From NCBI GenBank assembly GCA_003248775.1, contig QFQX01000006.1, forward strand, positions 91,102-155,101: 64,000 nt of DNA, written 5' to 3'. The notes beneath the pieces are model-generated. The model saw only the letters and a list, made by a program, of their open reading frames with translations. It was not told where the DNA came from and did not search any database. Positions 24,090-33,221 of this stretch are shown here, piece after piece (position 1 is the first letter of the stretch; each line of letters opens with the position of its first letter). Origin of the DNA: Shinella sp. GTDB taxonomy: Bacteria > Pseudomonadota > Alphaproteobacteria > Rhizobiales > Rhizobiaceae. Made by a program: the position numbers and the translations under genes.

Positions 24090-26567
24090 ATGCGCATTTC
24101 CCGGAAGCTGCCTGTCGCTGCCGCCCTCTTTACCCTGGTGAGCCTTTCGGCTTCCATGGCCATCAATCTTTATCTCGAAAACCGTTCCCTGACCGCTCAG
24201 GTCTATCAGAAGCTGGAGGCCACGGCAGACGGCCGCCGCAACGAAGCGCGCGGCTATCTCGAAGGCGTCCGCCTTGACCTCTCGGCCATTTCGACCAGCT
24301 TCACCACGCAGCAATCGTTGTTTGCGTTCAGCGGCGGCATGAACTTCCTCGGCGACGATCCGGCCAAGGAACTGCAGACGCGCTACATCGATGAAAATCC
24401 CAATCCGGCTGGAGAGAAATACAAGCTCGACACTGCCAAGAAGGATGCCTACGACCGCGCCCATAAGCAATATCATCCGGCATTTCTGAAGCATCTCCAG
24501 GATCAGGGCTATTACGATCTCTTCGTGATCAATCCCGCCGGCACCATCGTCTACACGGTGATGAAGGAACGTGATTTCGGCACCAATCTTCTGACAGGCC
24601 CTTACAAGGATACCGGCCTCGCAGCCGTCTTCCAGAAAGCCCTGAAATCGAAGGGCGACGAGATCGCCATGTCCGAATTCGAGGCCTATGGTCCGTCGGG
24701 AGGCGCTGCAGCGTCCTTCGTGGCGACCCCGATCTTGCAGAATGGCCGCGCCATCGGTGTGCTGGCCTACCAGCTTCCGAATGCCCGGTTCAACACGATG
24801 TATTCGAACAAGAAGGGGCTGGGCGAGACGGGTGAGACAATCCTCGTCAGCACCAAGGGCGAGGTCATCAACGACAGCGTCCATACCTCTGCAAACGATG
24901 CGCTGAGCGTCGTGGTGAACTCGCCGCTGGTCAAGGCTGCCGTCGAAGGGCAGGAAATGACCGGCAAGGTTGAAGGCTACCGCGACATGACGAGCTATGC
25001 GGCCGCCTCTCCGCTAGAGTTTGCCGGCGCGCGCTGGGCCGTCATCGCCCTGATCGGCGAGGATGAAATCGCTGCGAACCTCAGGATGACCACACTGGTT
25101 TCCGTCGCCTTCGGCGGCCTCCTCATCCTGATCGGCTCTATTGTTGCAATCCTTTATTCGCGCACGCTGACCCGTCCGATTTCCGCTCTTGTGAAGTCCA
25201 TGGAGGACCTTGCCGGCGGCAATACCGATATCGATCTTCCGGGTGAGGACCGCAAGGACGAGATCGGCGACATGGTGCGCTCGGTTGCTGTATTCCGTCG
25301 TGCGGAAATCGAGAAGCGGGAGCTGGAGAGCGATGCCGAGCGTCGGCGGAGAGCCGGCGACGAAGAGCGCCGTTCCCGCGATGCGGAGAAGGCTGCGGAA
25401 CAGGCGGAACTGACTGAAGCAATCGACGTGCTTGGCGCGGCCCTTCAAAGGCTGGCGAGTGGCGATCTGACAGCCGTCATTCACAAGCCGTTGTCGAGCA
25501 ATCTCGATCGTCTTCGTGTGGATTTCAACGCTTCGCTGCAACGGCTGTCGCACACCGTTTCCGCCGTTCATTCCAACGTCAATGAGATCAACCGAAAGAG
25601 CGGCAAGGTGGGCTCCTCCACGGCCGACCTGTCACGTCGCACGGAACAGCAGGCAGCGGCACTCGAGCAGACCTCCGCCTCGATCCGCCAGATCATGGAA
25701 GCGATCCGCCAGTCGTCCGACCGCGCCGAAAACGCTTCGCAGCTCGCAAGCCAGGCACGCGCCAATTCCGATCGTTCCAGCCAGATTGTCAGCGGCGCCG
25801 TCAATGCGATGGAACGCATCGAAAATGCCTCGAGCGAGATCTCCAAGATCATCAACGTCATCGACGAAATCGCCTTCCAGACCAACCTTCTGGCGCTGAA
25901 TGCCGGTGTTGAAGCGGCCCGTGCGGGGGAGGCTGGCAAGGGCTTTGCCGTCGTCGCACAGGAAGTGCGTGAACTCGCCCAGCGTTCGGCGAATGCTGCA
26001 AAGGATATCAAGACACTCATCACCAAATCCGGCGAGGAAGTATCAAGCGGGGTAGGCCTTGTCCGCGATGCCGGCGGCGTTCTGTCCGACATTGCTGGCC
26101 AGGTTGTGGAAATCGGTGATCACATTCATTCCATCGCGGGTGCCGCCCGCGAGCAGTCGACCAGCCTGAAGGAGATCAACTCCGCCGTAGGCCGCATGGA
26201 AGACGTGACCCAGCAGAACGCCCGCGCGGCCGAGCAGACCAATGCCGAAATGACCGGCCTGTCGCGCGATGCGGAAATGCTGATGGGGCTCGTCGGCCAG
26301 TTCACGGTCGAAAAGGGTGCGATCCCTTCGGAACAGCGTTTCGCAGACCTGCGGGAGAGCCATTTCAGCCGCACGGAAACGGCGGCTCCTGCACCGACGC
26401 CAGCTGTCAGGCCAGTTACCAAGCTGCGCCTTGCATCGGCGAATACACCCGCCCCGGCTCGTACCGTTGCATCGCCGGCGCGCGCATTGCTGGACAAGCT
26501 GTCATCGGGCATGGGCAAGGCAGGCGCCGGGTCGAAAGGCAAGGACGAGAGCTGGGAAGAGTTCTGA
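24090..26567 (+). CDS. Methyl-accepting chemotaxis protein
   Basis: An 825-residue transmembrane chemoreceptor. One membrane helix lies near 7-29 and a second near 333-356, enclosing a periplasmic sensor of about 300 residues of dCache-like size. HAMP follows, then a second HAMP-like linker (LTEAIDVLGAALQRLASGDLTA region) and the kinase-control tip with IDEIAFQTNLLALNAGVEAARAGE. The C-terminal tail ends in SWEEF, resembling the NWETF pentapeptide that docks CheR/CheB. Ligand unknown; no che genes lie nearby, so it is an orphan receptor feeding the main array. Confidence 0.93.
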   Translation: MRISRKLPVAAALFTLVSLSASMAINLYLENRSLTAQVYQKLEATADGRRNEARGYLEGVRLDLSAISTSFTTQQSLFAFSGGMNFLGDDPAKELQTRYIDENPNPAGEKYKLDTAKKDAYDRAHKQYHPAFLKHLQDQGYYDLFVINPAGTIVYTVMKERDFGTNLLTGPYKDTGLAAVFQKALKSKGDEIAMSEFEAYGPSGGAAASFVATPILQNGRAIGVLAYQLPNARFNTMYSNKKGLGETGETILVSTKGEVINDSVHTSANDALSVVVNSPLVKAAVEGQEMTGKVEGYRDMTSYAAASPLEFAGARWAVIALIGEDEIAANLRMTTLVSVAFGGLLILIGSIVAILYSRTLTRPISALVKSMEDLAGGNTDIDLPGEDRKDEIGDMVRSVAVFRRAEIEKRELESDAERRRRAGDEERRSRDAEKAAEQAELTEAIDVLGAALQRLASGDLTAVIHKPLSSNLDRLRVDFNASLQRLSHTVSAVHSNVNEINRKSGKVGSSTADLSRRTEQQAAALEQTSASIRQIMEAIRQSSDRAENASQLASQARANSDRSSQIVSGAVNAMERIENASSEISKIINVIDEIAFQTNLLALNAGVEAARAGEAGKGFAVVAQEVRELAQRSANAAKDIKTLITKSGEEVSSGVGLVRDAGGVLSDIAGQVVEIGDHIHSIAGAAREQSTSLKEINSAVGRMEDVTQQNARAAEQTNAEMTGLSRDAEMLMGLVGQFTVEKGAIPSEQRFADLRESHFSRTETAAPAPTPAVRPVTKLRLASANTPAPARTVASPARALLDKLSSGMGKAGAGSKGKDESWEEF

Positions 26568-26687
26568 GGTCCGTAAAGACGGATCGCCGGGAATGCCATG
26601 ACAGAAATAGCGGCATACAACTGATGTCGTGCCATCCGTGACGGAAGGGTCCCGTATGGCTTTCATTTTTCGAGAACGTATGGAACT

Positions 26688-27599
26688 TCAGCCCTTCGGC
26701 GCATCCGGAGCCGCTTCGGGCGCGGCCGTCTTCGATGCTGCAAGATAGCTGTCGAAGATCTGCTCCATGCTTTTCTGGTAGTTCTTCTGCACTTCCAGCC
26801 CGCTGTCGAACATGACGCTGATCATGTCGTTGAGATTGGCGCCCGATTGGGATGCCGCCTGAGGCTGCTGCTCTTCCTGAGGTTTGGCGGCTGCTGTCTG
26901 CGGCTTGGCTGCGGGCGCATCAGTCTGCATGCCCGCCATCATGTCCTGAAACGCCTTGGCGAACGGGTTGTCGAAGAAGGGATTGGTGGCGGCCGGAGCC
27001 GGCTGCGGCTTCGGTGCTGCGGCCCCCATCATCTCCTGAAAGGCGCGGGTAAAGGGATTGTCGAAGAAATTCAGCTCGGGCTTGGGCGGCGCCTTCGGCT
27101 GAAAGCCGGTGGTTTCAAGCCATTGCTGCATCATCGCGCCCATCGGCGTTCCGGCAAAGACGTTGGTTTCCGGAAACTGCCCGGTGGTCTGCTTGAACAG
27201 CCCGCCCATGATGGTGTCGGCCATCGCCGGCATCATCTTTTTCAGGATGTCCTGCCCGATGCCGGTGAACTGCGCTGCCTGCGCCGCGATGGCCCGTGAC
27301 ACGTCCTTGGAGCCGAACAGCCTTTCGAGCACCTGATTGCCGTCATTGATGCCCTGCGGCGTGAACGCCTTGCTCATGTCCTCGAAATACTTGGCGTAAT
27401 TGCCCGAAGCCATTGCACCGAGAAGGGCGGAGAAGTCGTAGGGATTGGTGACGTTGCGCTTGAAGCCTGAGGAAAAGGCAGGCATTAGGGCCGCAACGGC
27501 CTTGGCTGCCTGCTCTTGCGCAAGGTTGAACTGCTTGGCCATGGCATCCATCGCCATGCCGTTCTGCGCCTGCAGCATCATATCGAAAAGTGGCAACAT
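26688..27599 (-). CDS. DUF937 domain protein
   Basis: A 303-residue protein whose N-terminal half matches DUF937 (LFDMMLQAQNG, then AMAKQFNLAQEQAAKAVAALMPAF), a family of unknown function. The C-terminal half is Pro/Ala/Gln-rich with two near-identical FFDNPFxxAFQxMM motifs, then a low-complexity region and a final helix. The ATG at 27599 is preferred: a GGGGGA site directly abuts an alternative ATG at 27608, leaving no spacer for it. Transcribed alone, convergent with the chemoreceptor gene. Confidence 0.75.
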   Translation of the reverse strand: MLPLFDMMLQAQNGMAMDAMAKQFNLAQEQAAKAVAALMPAFSSGFKRNVTNPYDFSALLGAMASGNYAKYFEDMSKAFTPQGINDGNQVLERLFGSKDVSRAIAAQAAQFTGIGQDILKKMMPAMADTIMGGLFKQTTGQFPETNVFAGTPMGAMMQQWLETTGFQPKAPPKPELNFFDNPFTRAFQEMMGAAAPKPQPAPAATNPFFDNPFAKAFQDMMAGMQTDAPAAKPQTAAAKPQEEQQPQAASQSGANLNDMISVMFDSGLEVQKNYQKSMEQIFDSYLAASKTAAPEAAPDAPKG

Positions 27600-27769
27600 C
27601 GTCGTCATTCCCCCCGTGCTTGCAACGCATTGAAGCCACTATAGCGGGAAAATGACAGGCGAAAACCGGTTTTTACGACAGGGTGAAGACGGCAACAGCT
27701 ATTTTCGTTGTCAACACCTTCGGTTACGGGCGCTGATAGTGCCGCCATCACGGGATGGCGGCAAACCCG

Positions 27770-29143
27770 TCAGTACTGGAATTCTTCGAACACGGGATCG
27801 ATCTCACCGTTCCAGCGGCCGTGATAGAGCGCCAGAAGATCTTCGGCGAGCGTCGTCTTCTTGGCCAGAACCTCTTCGAGGGAGGCAAGGAAGATGCTTT
27901 CGTCCTGGCCTTCGCGGTTAAGGCGCGCACGTGCCTTGAGGCCCCGGCTCGAAAGGTCGACCACATCGCGTGCGACATCGAAAAGGCTGCGTCCGGCGAC
28001 CTCCGCCTTTAGGCCCTGAACCGGAACGGCATCGCGAAGCGCATTTGCGTCCATGAAGCTCCAGTTGCGCGTCAGTTCGTCGGCCGCCTCGAGCGCCTCG
28101 TCGTTATAAAGCAGGCCCACCCAGAAGGCGGGAAGGGCGCAGATACGGCGCCAAGGACCGCCATCGGCGCCGCGCATTTCGAGGAAACGCTTCAGTCGCA
28201 CGTCGGGAAAAAGCGTCGAGAGATGATTGGTCCAGTCGCCGAGTGTCGGTTCCCAGTCCTTGAGCTCGCTCTTCAGCGCACCGGCCATGAACTGGCGGAA
28301 GGTGATGTGGGTGCAGTCGTGATAGCGCCCGTCGCGCACCACGAAATACATCGGCACGTCGAGCGCCCATTCCACATAGTCGCCGAAGCTGAAATCGTCG
28401 GAGAGCGAGAAGGGCAGGATGCCCGAGCGCGCATTGTCGGTGTCGCGCCAGATTTCGCCACGCCAGGATTGCAGGCCATTCGGCTTGCCTTCGGTAAAGG
28501 GCGAGGAGGCAAATAGCGCTGTCGCCAGCGGCTGCAGCTTCATGCCGACGCGCATCTTGCGGCGCATGTCGGCTTCCGAGGAAAAGTCGAGGTTCACCTG
28601 AATGGTGCAGGTGCGATACATCATGTCGAGGCCGTGACTGCCGACCTTCGGCATGTAGCGTGTCATGATGTCATAGCGCGACTTGGGCATGCGCGGTGTT
28701 TCGGCAAGGGTCCACTTCGGGCTGCCGCCGATGCCGAGGAACCGGATGCCCATCGGCTCCGCGACCTCGCGCAGGGTGGCGAGATGCTGGTTCGATTCGG
28801 CGCAGGTCTGGTGGATCGTCTCAAGCGGTGCGCCGGACAGTTCGAATTGTCCGCCGGGCTCGATGGAGATCGCGCCCATGCCCGTGGGTTCGCCGAGCCC
28901 GATGATGTTCTCGCCATCCATGATCGGCTCCCAGCCGAGCTTTTCCTGCATGCCCTTCAACAGCGCGGAAATACTGGCGTCGCCGAAATAGGGAACGGGG
29001 GAATTGTCGGCCCGGAAGAAGACGAATTTCTCGTGTTCCGTTCCGATCCGGAACGCTTCCTCCGGCTTGCTGCCGGAAGCAAGATATTCGGCCATTTCCT
29101 CAACGGAGGTGAGGGGAGTATGGTCGGTGGTATCACGAGCCAT
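27770..29143 (-). CDS. gshA: Glutamate-cysteine ligase
   Basis: A 457-residue ligase of the plant/alphaproteobacterial type. RIGTEHEKFVF, the GENIIGLGEP substrate loop, SIEPGGQFELSG, and SRYDIMTRYMPKVG are recognisable in order. It joins glutamate and cysteine to gamma-glutamylcysteine with ATP, the first and usually rate-limiting step of glutathione synthesis. ATG 29143 has a GAGG-type site; the frame opens at 29194. It is followed by no gshB; rsmE lies directly upstream in the same direction, probably co-transcribed. Confidence 0.93.
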   Translation of the reverse strand: MARDTTDHTPLTSVEEMAEYLASGSKPEEAFRIGTEHEKFVFFRADNSPVPYFGDASISALLKGMQEKLGWEPIMDGENIIGLGEPTGMGAISIEPGGQFELSGAPLETIHQTCAESNQHLATLREVAEPMGIRFLGIGGSPKWTLAETPRMPKSRYDIMTRYMPKVGSHGLDMMYRTCTIQVNLDFSSEADMRRKMRVGMKLQPLATALFASSPFTEGKPNGLQSWRGEIWRDTDNARSGILPFSLSDDFSFGDYVEWALDVPMYFVVRDGRYHDCTHITFRQFMAGALKSELKDWEPTLGDWTNHLSTLFPDVRLKRFLEMRGADGGPWRRICALPAFWVGLLYNDEALEAADELTRNWSFMDANALRDAVPVQGLKAEVAGRSLFDVARDVVDLSSRGLKARARLNREGQDESIFLASLEEVLAKKTTLAEDLLALYHGRWNGEIDPVFEEFQY

Positions 29144-29300
29144 TGAGTATACCTTATCGGGTCTTGCCGGTGCGCGCACCGGTCCATTGGGCAAGGTGAT
29201 TGGACTGGATTTCAGGACGGCGCAAGAAAAAATCTTTCAACGGCGGGTCAAAAAAATCCATTCGCGGCATGGAAATCCATCATGTTTGCGTTTCGTCATC

Positions 29301-30038
29301 TTATCGCCAGTCGCCAATGGCGGCTTGCACGACGGCGAGTGCCGCGACCGCTGCCGTATCGGCCCTGAGGATCCGGGGACCAAGCGGAATGGCGGTGACG
29401 AAAGGCAGGCTGCGTAATAGCTCCCGCTCGTCGTCCGAAAAGCCGCCTTCCGGCCCCACCAGCACGGCCAGATGCTTCTCCCTGATCGAGGCAAGACCCG
29501 GCAGCGGATTCTGGGTTGAGCTGTCCTCGTCGCAATAGATGATCCGGCGGTCAGCCGGCCAGCGTTCCAGCAGGTCCTTCAGTTTCTGCGACGGCAGCAC
29601 CTGCGGAATGGCGAGGATACCGCATTGCTCGGCAGCCTCGACCGCATTGGCCTGTAGCCGCTCGATGCTGGTGATCTTGCCCTGTACATGCTGGGTCATC
29701 ACCGGCTGCAGCACGCCGGCGCCCATCTCTACGGCCTTCTGGATCAGATAGTCCATCCGCCCGACCTTGAGCGGCGCAAACAGGAAGCTGAGGTCGCAAT
29801 CCTCCGGCTGCGGACGCGTCTGTTCGACGGGAAGAAGAACGATCTTCTTGCGCGAGGGAAAGGTAAGCTTCGCTTTCCATTCCCCGTCGCGTCCGTTGAA
29901 CACGAGGATCTCGGCATCTTCGGTCAGCCGCAGGACATTGGCGAGGTAGTTGAACTGCTCGGATGTCGTCTCGAACCCCTGGTCGGGCTTTATGTCGTTC
30001 TCGACGTACAGTCGCTGCATCCGGTAATTCGCGCGCAT
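29301..30038 (-). CDS. rsmE: 16S rRNA (uracil(1498)-N3)-methyltransferase
   Basis: A 245-residue SPOUT methyltransferase: N-terminal PUA-like domain (MRANYRMQRLYV), then the knotted domain with LLVG-like LVGPEGGFSDDERELL and the C-terminal LGPRILRADTAAVAALA that form the SAM knot. It methylates N3 of U1498 in 16S rRNA of the assembled small subunit. Order rsmE-gshA on the minus strand is common in rhizobia and the gap is 157 bases. Confidence 0.93.
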   Translation of the reverse strand: MRANYRMQRLYVENDIKPDQGFETTSEQFNYLANVLRLTEDAEILVFNGRDGEWKAKLTFPSRKKIVLLPVEQTRPQPEDCDLSFLFAPLKVGRMDYLIQKAVEMGAGVLQPVMTQHVQGKITSIERLQANAVEAAEQCGILAIPQVLPSQKLKDLLERWPADRRIIYCDEDSSTQNPLPGLASIREKHLAVLVGPEGGFSDDERELLRSLPFVTAIPLGPRILRADTAAVAALAVVQAAIGDWR

Positions 30039-30053
30039 TTCTGGTTCCAGAGG

Positions 30054-31559
30054 TTACAGGAAAAGCTGGAACATAACCCAGAAGATGAGGGCTGCAAGTA
30101 GCGCGGAGGCGGGAACCGTGATGATCCACGCGGCAATGATGCTGAGGAAATGCGAGCGGCGTACCAGAAGACGCCGGCGGGTCTCGTCCGGATCGCGCTC
30201 CCGTGTGTCTTCGATTTCCCAGTAATCGGCCTTCATTTTCATGTATTCGATGCGCCGTCGCGAATGGCGGGTATACCATTCGCGGAAGAACCCGACGCCG
30301 AAGACCGCGCCAACGGCGATATGGGTAGAGCTCACCGGAAGGCCGAACCAGGAGGCGATAATGACCGTGGTCGCCGCCGACAGCGACACGCAATAGGCCC
30401 GCATCGGATTGAGCTTGGTGATCTGCTCGCCGACGAGGCGGATAAGGCGCGGGCCGTAAAGCAGAAGACCCATCGAAATGCCGAAGGCGCCGATGGCGGT
30501 CACCCAGATCGGGGGAATGATCGCAGTGGCGATTTCCTGCACCCGCGTGGCATGAACGACGGCGACGACCGGACCGATTGCATTTGCCACGTCATTGGCG
30601 CCGTGCGCGAAGGAAAGCAGTGCTGCGGAAAAGACGAGTGGCAGGCGGAAGAGTTTGCGCAGCGACTGGTTCCGGTTTTCAAGGCCGACCGCTTGTTGCC
30701 TGATCAGTGGAATACTGCAGAGCCAGGCGAACAGTCCGCTGCCGAGACCGAGAAGCATCGCCTGCGTCTGGCCGATGCGGAACACCTGGCCTATGCCCTT
30801 GATCGTGAGATAAGTGGCGAAAGCGCCGGTCATCACGCCGATCAGGACAGGCACCCAGCGCTTTGCCGCTGCGATCTTGTTTTCGCGATAGGTGATGAAT
30901 TCCTCGATGAAATAGAGGATCAGCGCGGCGATTACCCCGCCGAGAATGGGTGACAGCATCCAGCTCGCGGTAATGCCGACCAGCGCACTCCAGCTGACTG
31001 CTGAAAAGCCGCCGGCCGCCACGCCCGCGCCCATGACTGCACCGACGATCGAGTGGGTGGTCGAAATCGGGGCCTTCGCCCAGGTGGCGATGTTGATCCA
31101 GAAGGCGGCGGCGAGAAGCGCCGACATCATGGCGAAGGAAAAGGCCTGCGGTACCTCGATGCGATCAGGCGCGAGGATGCCTTCGGAGATCGTCGAAATG
31201 ACGTCGCCGCCAGCGATCATTGCACCGGCGATCTCGAACACCGCGGCCAGCGCCAAAGCGCCGGCAAGCGGGATGGCCCGCGCACCCACGGCTGCGCCGA
31301 CATTGTTGGTCACGTCGTTCGCGCCGATGTTCATCGCCATGTAAGCGCCGATCGCGGATGCGGCGATCACGAGGGCCGCGCCCGGCTGACCGGTGACGTA
31401 GATGCCGGAAAAGATCGTGACGAGGACGAGGAAAAAGAGGCCGATACCGAGCGGAATGATGCGCCGGGAAACCTGCTGCGCAGCCTGCTCGACGTAAGTG
31501 ACCTTGTCGAGGTCCTTGTCGAGTGTCGGCTTGACGAGCGTTGGCGGAGGCTTGGCCAT
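30054..31559 (-). CDS. Pit family inorganic phosphate transporter
   Basis: A 501-residue inner-membrane permease. Two PD001131-type halves carry the signature GANDVTNNVGAA (N-terminal) and GANDVANAIGP (C-terminal). Pit transporters move metal-phosphate with protons, with low affinity. The long first cytoplasmic segment and about a dozen helices fit the larger bacterial Pit subgroup, not the shorter rhizobial OrfA-Pit system; no orfA (DUF47) gene is adjacent. The gene is 15 bases upstream of rsmE on the same strand. Confidence 0.9.
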   Translation of the reverse strand: MAKPPPTLVKPTLDKDLDKVTYVEQAAQQVSRRIIPLGIGLFFLVLVTIFSGIYVTGQPGAALVIAASAIGAYMAMNIGANDVTNNVGAAVGARAIPLAGALALAAVFEIAGAMIAGGDVISTISEGILAPDRIEVPQAFSFAMMSALLAAAFWINIATWAKAPISTTHSIVGAVMGAGVAAGGFSAVSWSALVGITASWMLSPILGGVIAALILYFIEEFITYRENKIAAAKRWVPVLIGVMTGAFATYLTIKGIGQVFRIGQTQAMLLGLGSGLFAWLCSIPLIRQQAVGLENRNQSLRKLFRLPLVFSAALLSFAHGANDVANAIGPVVAVVHATRVQEIATAIIPPIWVTAIGAFGISMGLLLYGPRLIRLVGEQITKLNPMRAYCVSLSAATTVIIASWFGLPVSSTHIAVGAVFGVGFFREWYTRHSRRRIEYMKMKADYWEIEDTRERDPDETRRRLLVRRSHFLSIIAAWIITVPASALLAALIFWVMFQLFL

Positions 31560-31704
31560 CGGTCTGTTCGGTTCCTCTTTGTCTCGGGGCTGCTTGCGCG
31601 CATTCGGCGGGCATGGCTGTCAGCCAGTCCCGCTCCTCGCGCCGTGCCCTTGTTATTCCCCGGGAAGGTTCTTCTTCGGCGCGTCCACGGCACCGTTATT
31701 GCCG

Positions 31705-31719
31705 TTTGCTATTAGCAAA
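31705..31719. promoter_or_regulatory. Small dyad upstream of the phosphate transporter gene
   Basis: TTTGCT-N3-AGCAAA forms a short symmetric site 146 bases before the transporter start, in a locally AT-rich stretch. It could be an operator or a weak hairpin after the Nudix gene. No convincing Pho box was found. Confidence 0.25.
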
Positions 31720-31758
31720 GACAGCATAATTCAATATGATGTTTTTGTGACGGTCTTG

Positions 31759-32265
31759 TTATTCGCCGGCTTCCGGAACCGGATCGGGCTGGATACCCGA
31801 AAACTTCTGGGCGAACTTGTGGAACAGCACCTTGAGTTCGGGTTCCTGCACGCGGGCAGCCGCCTCTTCGCAGTTCACCCATTCGCTGCGTCGCATACCC
31901 TTTTCGGGAAAGTCCTTCAGCTCGTTTTTGACTTCAAGCGTGTGCACCTGAACGCGGCAATGGATTTTCAGGCCGCCATCCATTCCCTTGAGGTAGTCAT
32001 AGTGACCGATCGGCTTCTCGGCGACCTTGCCCTTTACGCCAGCTTCTTCGTAAGCCTCGCGTTCCGCAACCGCATAACCTTTCTTGCCCGACATCGGCCA
32101 GCCTTTGGGAATAACCCACCGCCCGGTGTCGCGACTGGTCAGCAACAGCACTTCGGGTTCCGACTGCTTCGTGGGCAAACGGTAACAGATGGCTGCATAT
32201 TGCTGTCTCGGCGGACGACGCAGCATGAGCTGGACCTCATTGGCTATACGGCTGACTAGGGTCAA
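31759..32265 (-). CDS. Nudix hydrolase family protein
   Basis: A 168-residue Nudix protein. The box contains REAYEEAGV, so the metal-binding REUxEExGU part is intact, but the residue where GX5E expects Glu is Lys (GWPMSGK). Rhizobial members of this subgroup share the PKGWPM segment. Nudix enzymes hydrolyse nucleoside-diphosphate-linked compounds; the substrate here is unknown. It lies upstream of the phosphate transporter on the same strand, but 200 bases away, so co-transcription is uncertain. An in-frame ATG also exists at 32226. Confidence 0.8.
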   Translation of the reverse strand: MTLVSRIANEVQLMLRRPPRQQYAAICYRLPTKQSEPEVLLLTSRDTGRWVIPKGWPMSGKKGYAVAEREAYEEAGVKGKVAEKPIGHYDYLKGMDGGLKIHCRVQVHTLEVKNELKDFPEKGMRRSEWVNCEEAAARVQEPELKVLFHKFAQKFSGIQPDPVPEAGE

Positions 32266-32420
32266 TTAAAGGCGCACCTCGATTCGTCATTCACTTTCGG
32301 ATTTTGTCAGCTTCGAAAATGTCACCTTTTTGACAATCGGGAGAATCGTTGCGACAAAACATGCTCGCATTAGGTGGGGGGATGCCTCCTTCGTCAAGCA
32401 TTTGCTCAGATGCCGCCTGG

Positions 32421-33221
32421 TTAAAACTGGGCAAATCTATTGGGATCGGGCGCTTTCGTGTCCTTGTGTCCGCCTGACCAGTGAGCGAGCCCCTCGATTA
32501 CGCCATCGGCGGTTTTCGACTGCGCCCGGAAAATGGTTGCGTCGCGCTCCTTTGCAAGGCTGGTCAGCTCCGCCAGTCCGTTGGCCGGGATGATGCCGCG
32601 CACGCCTTCCATCAGGAACATGCTGCGATCGTTGCCACTATCTCCTGCCACGATCACCTCGTCCGGAGCAACGTCGATACGCTCACAGAGCCAGGCGAGG
32701 GCGGCTCCCTTGTCTGCATTGGCCGGCAGGATATCGAGATCGCGATTGCTGGAATAGACGATGCGTATGGAAAGCCCCTCATCGTTCAGCTTGGCGAACA
32801 GGTTATCGAGTTCCTGCGCACTCGCGTCATGTAGATACCAGCTGGATTTGAAGCGATGCTGATAACGCTCAGGCTGGCGCGCGATGCCATGTTCCGTCCC
32901 GATCAGCGCTTCGATCCGGCTCGCGTCGTAGCCTGTCTCGGCGAGTGTACGATCATAGTCTTCTCCGATATCGGGCAGGGAGTTGGAAAGGAGCATGGTG
33001 CCGACGCCGCCAATGAGCGCGTCCGCCCGAGGCAGTTCCTCTTCCTCGGTAAAGGCAAGGATGTCATCGATCAGCCGGCCGCTATTATAGACCAGCAGAG
33101 GTCGCTCGGTCGGGGCGAGACTTTGCCAGTAACGTCTGAACCGGCGAGAGGCTTCCCTGTCGCCGGCAAGCGTTCCGTCCAGATCGGCGGAGAACAGGCG
33201 GAACGGCATCTCAGTCGCCAT
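32421..33221 (-). CDS. mfppA: Mannosylfructose-phosphate phosphatase
   Basis: A 266-residue HAD-IIB (sucrose-phosphatase-like) enzyme: DLDGTL motif near residue 14, the Ser/Asn motif YNSGR, a lysine near KGAALAWL and GDSGNDRSM (motif 4). In Agrobacterium the homologous enzyme removes phosphate from mannosylfructose-6-phosphate to give the osmolyte mannosylfructose. The start at 33221 overlaps the synthase gene by 11 bases; an ATG at 33209 directly after the synthase stop is an alternative. Function rests on pairing with the synthase. Confidence 0.85.
   Translation of the reverse strand: MATEMPFRLFSADLDGTLAGDREASRRFRRYWQSLAPTERPLLVYNSGRLIDDILAFTEEEELPRADALIGGVGTMLLSNSLPDIGEDYDRTLAETGYDASRIEALIGTEHGIARQPERYQHRFKSSWYLHDASAQELDNLFAKLNDEGLSIRIVYSSNRDLDILPANADKGAALAWLCERIDVAPDEVIVAGDSGNDRSMFLMEGVRGIIPANGLAELTSLAKERDATIFRAQSKTADGVIEGLAHWSGGHKDTKAPDPNRFAQF

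Noticed and set aside
31560..31758. Pho box upstream of the phosphate transporter
   Set aside because: Only single half-like CTGTCA stretches were seen, not two properly spaced repeats.
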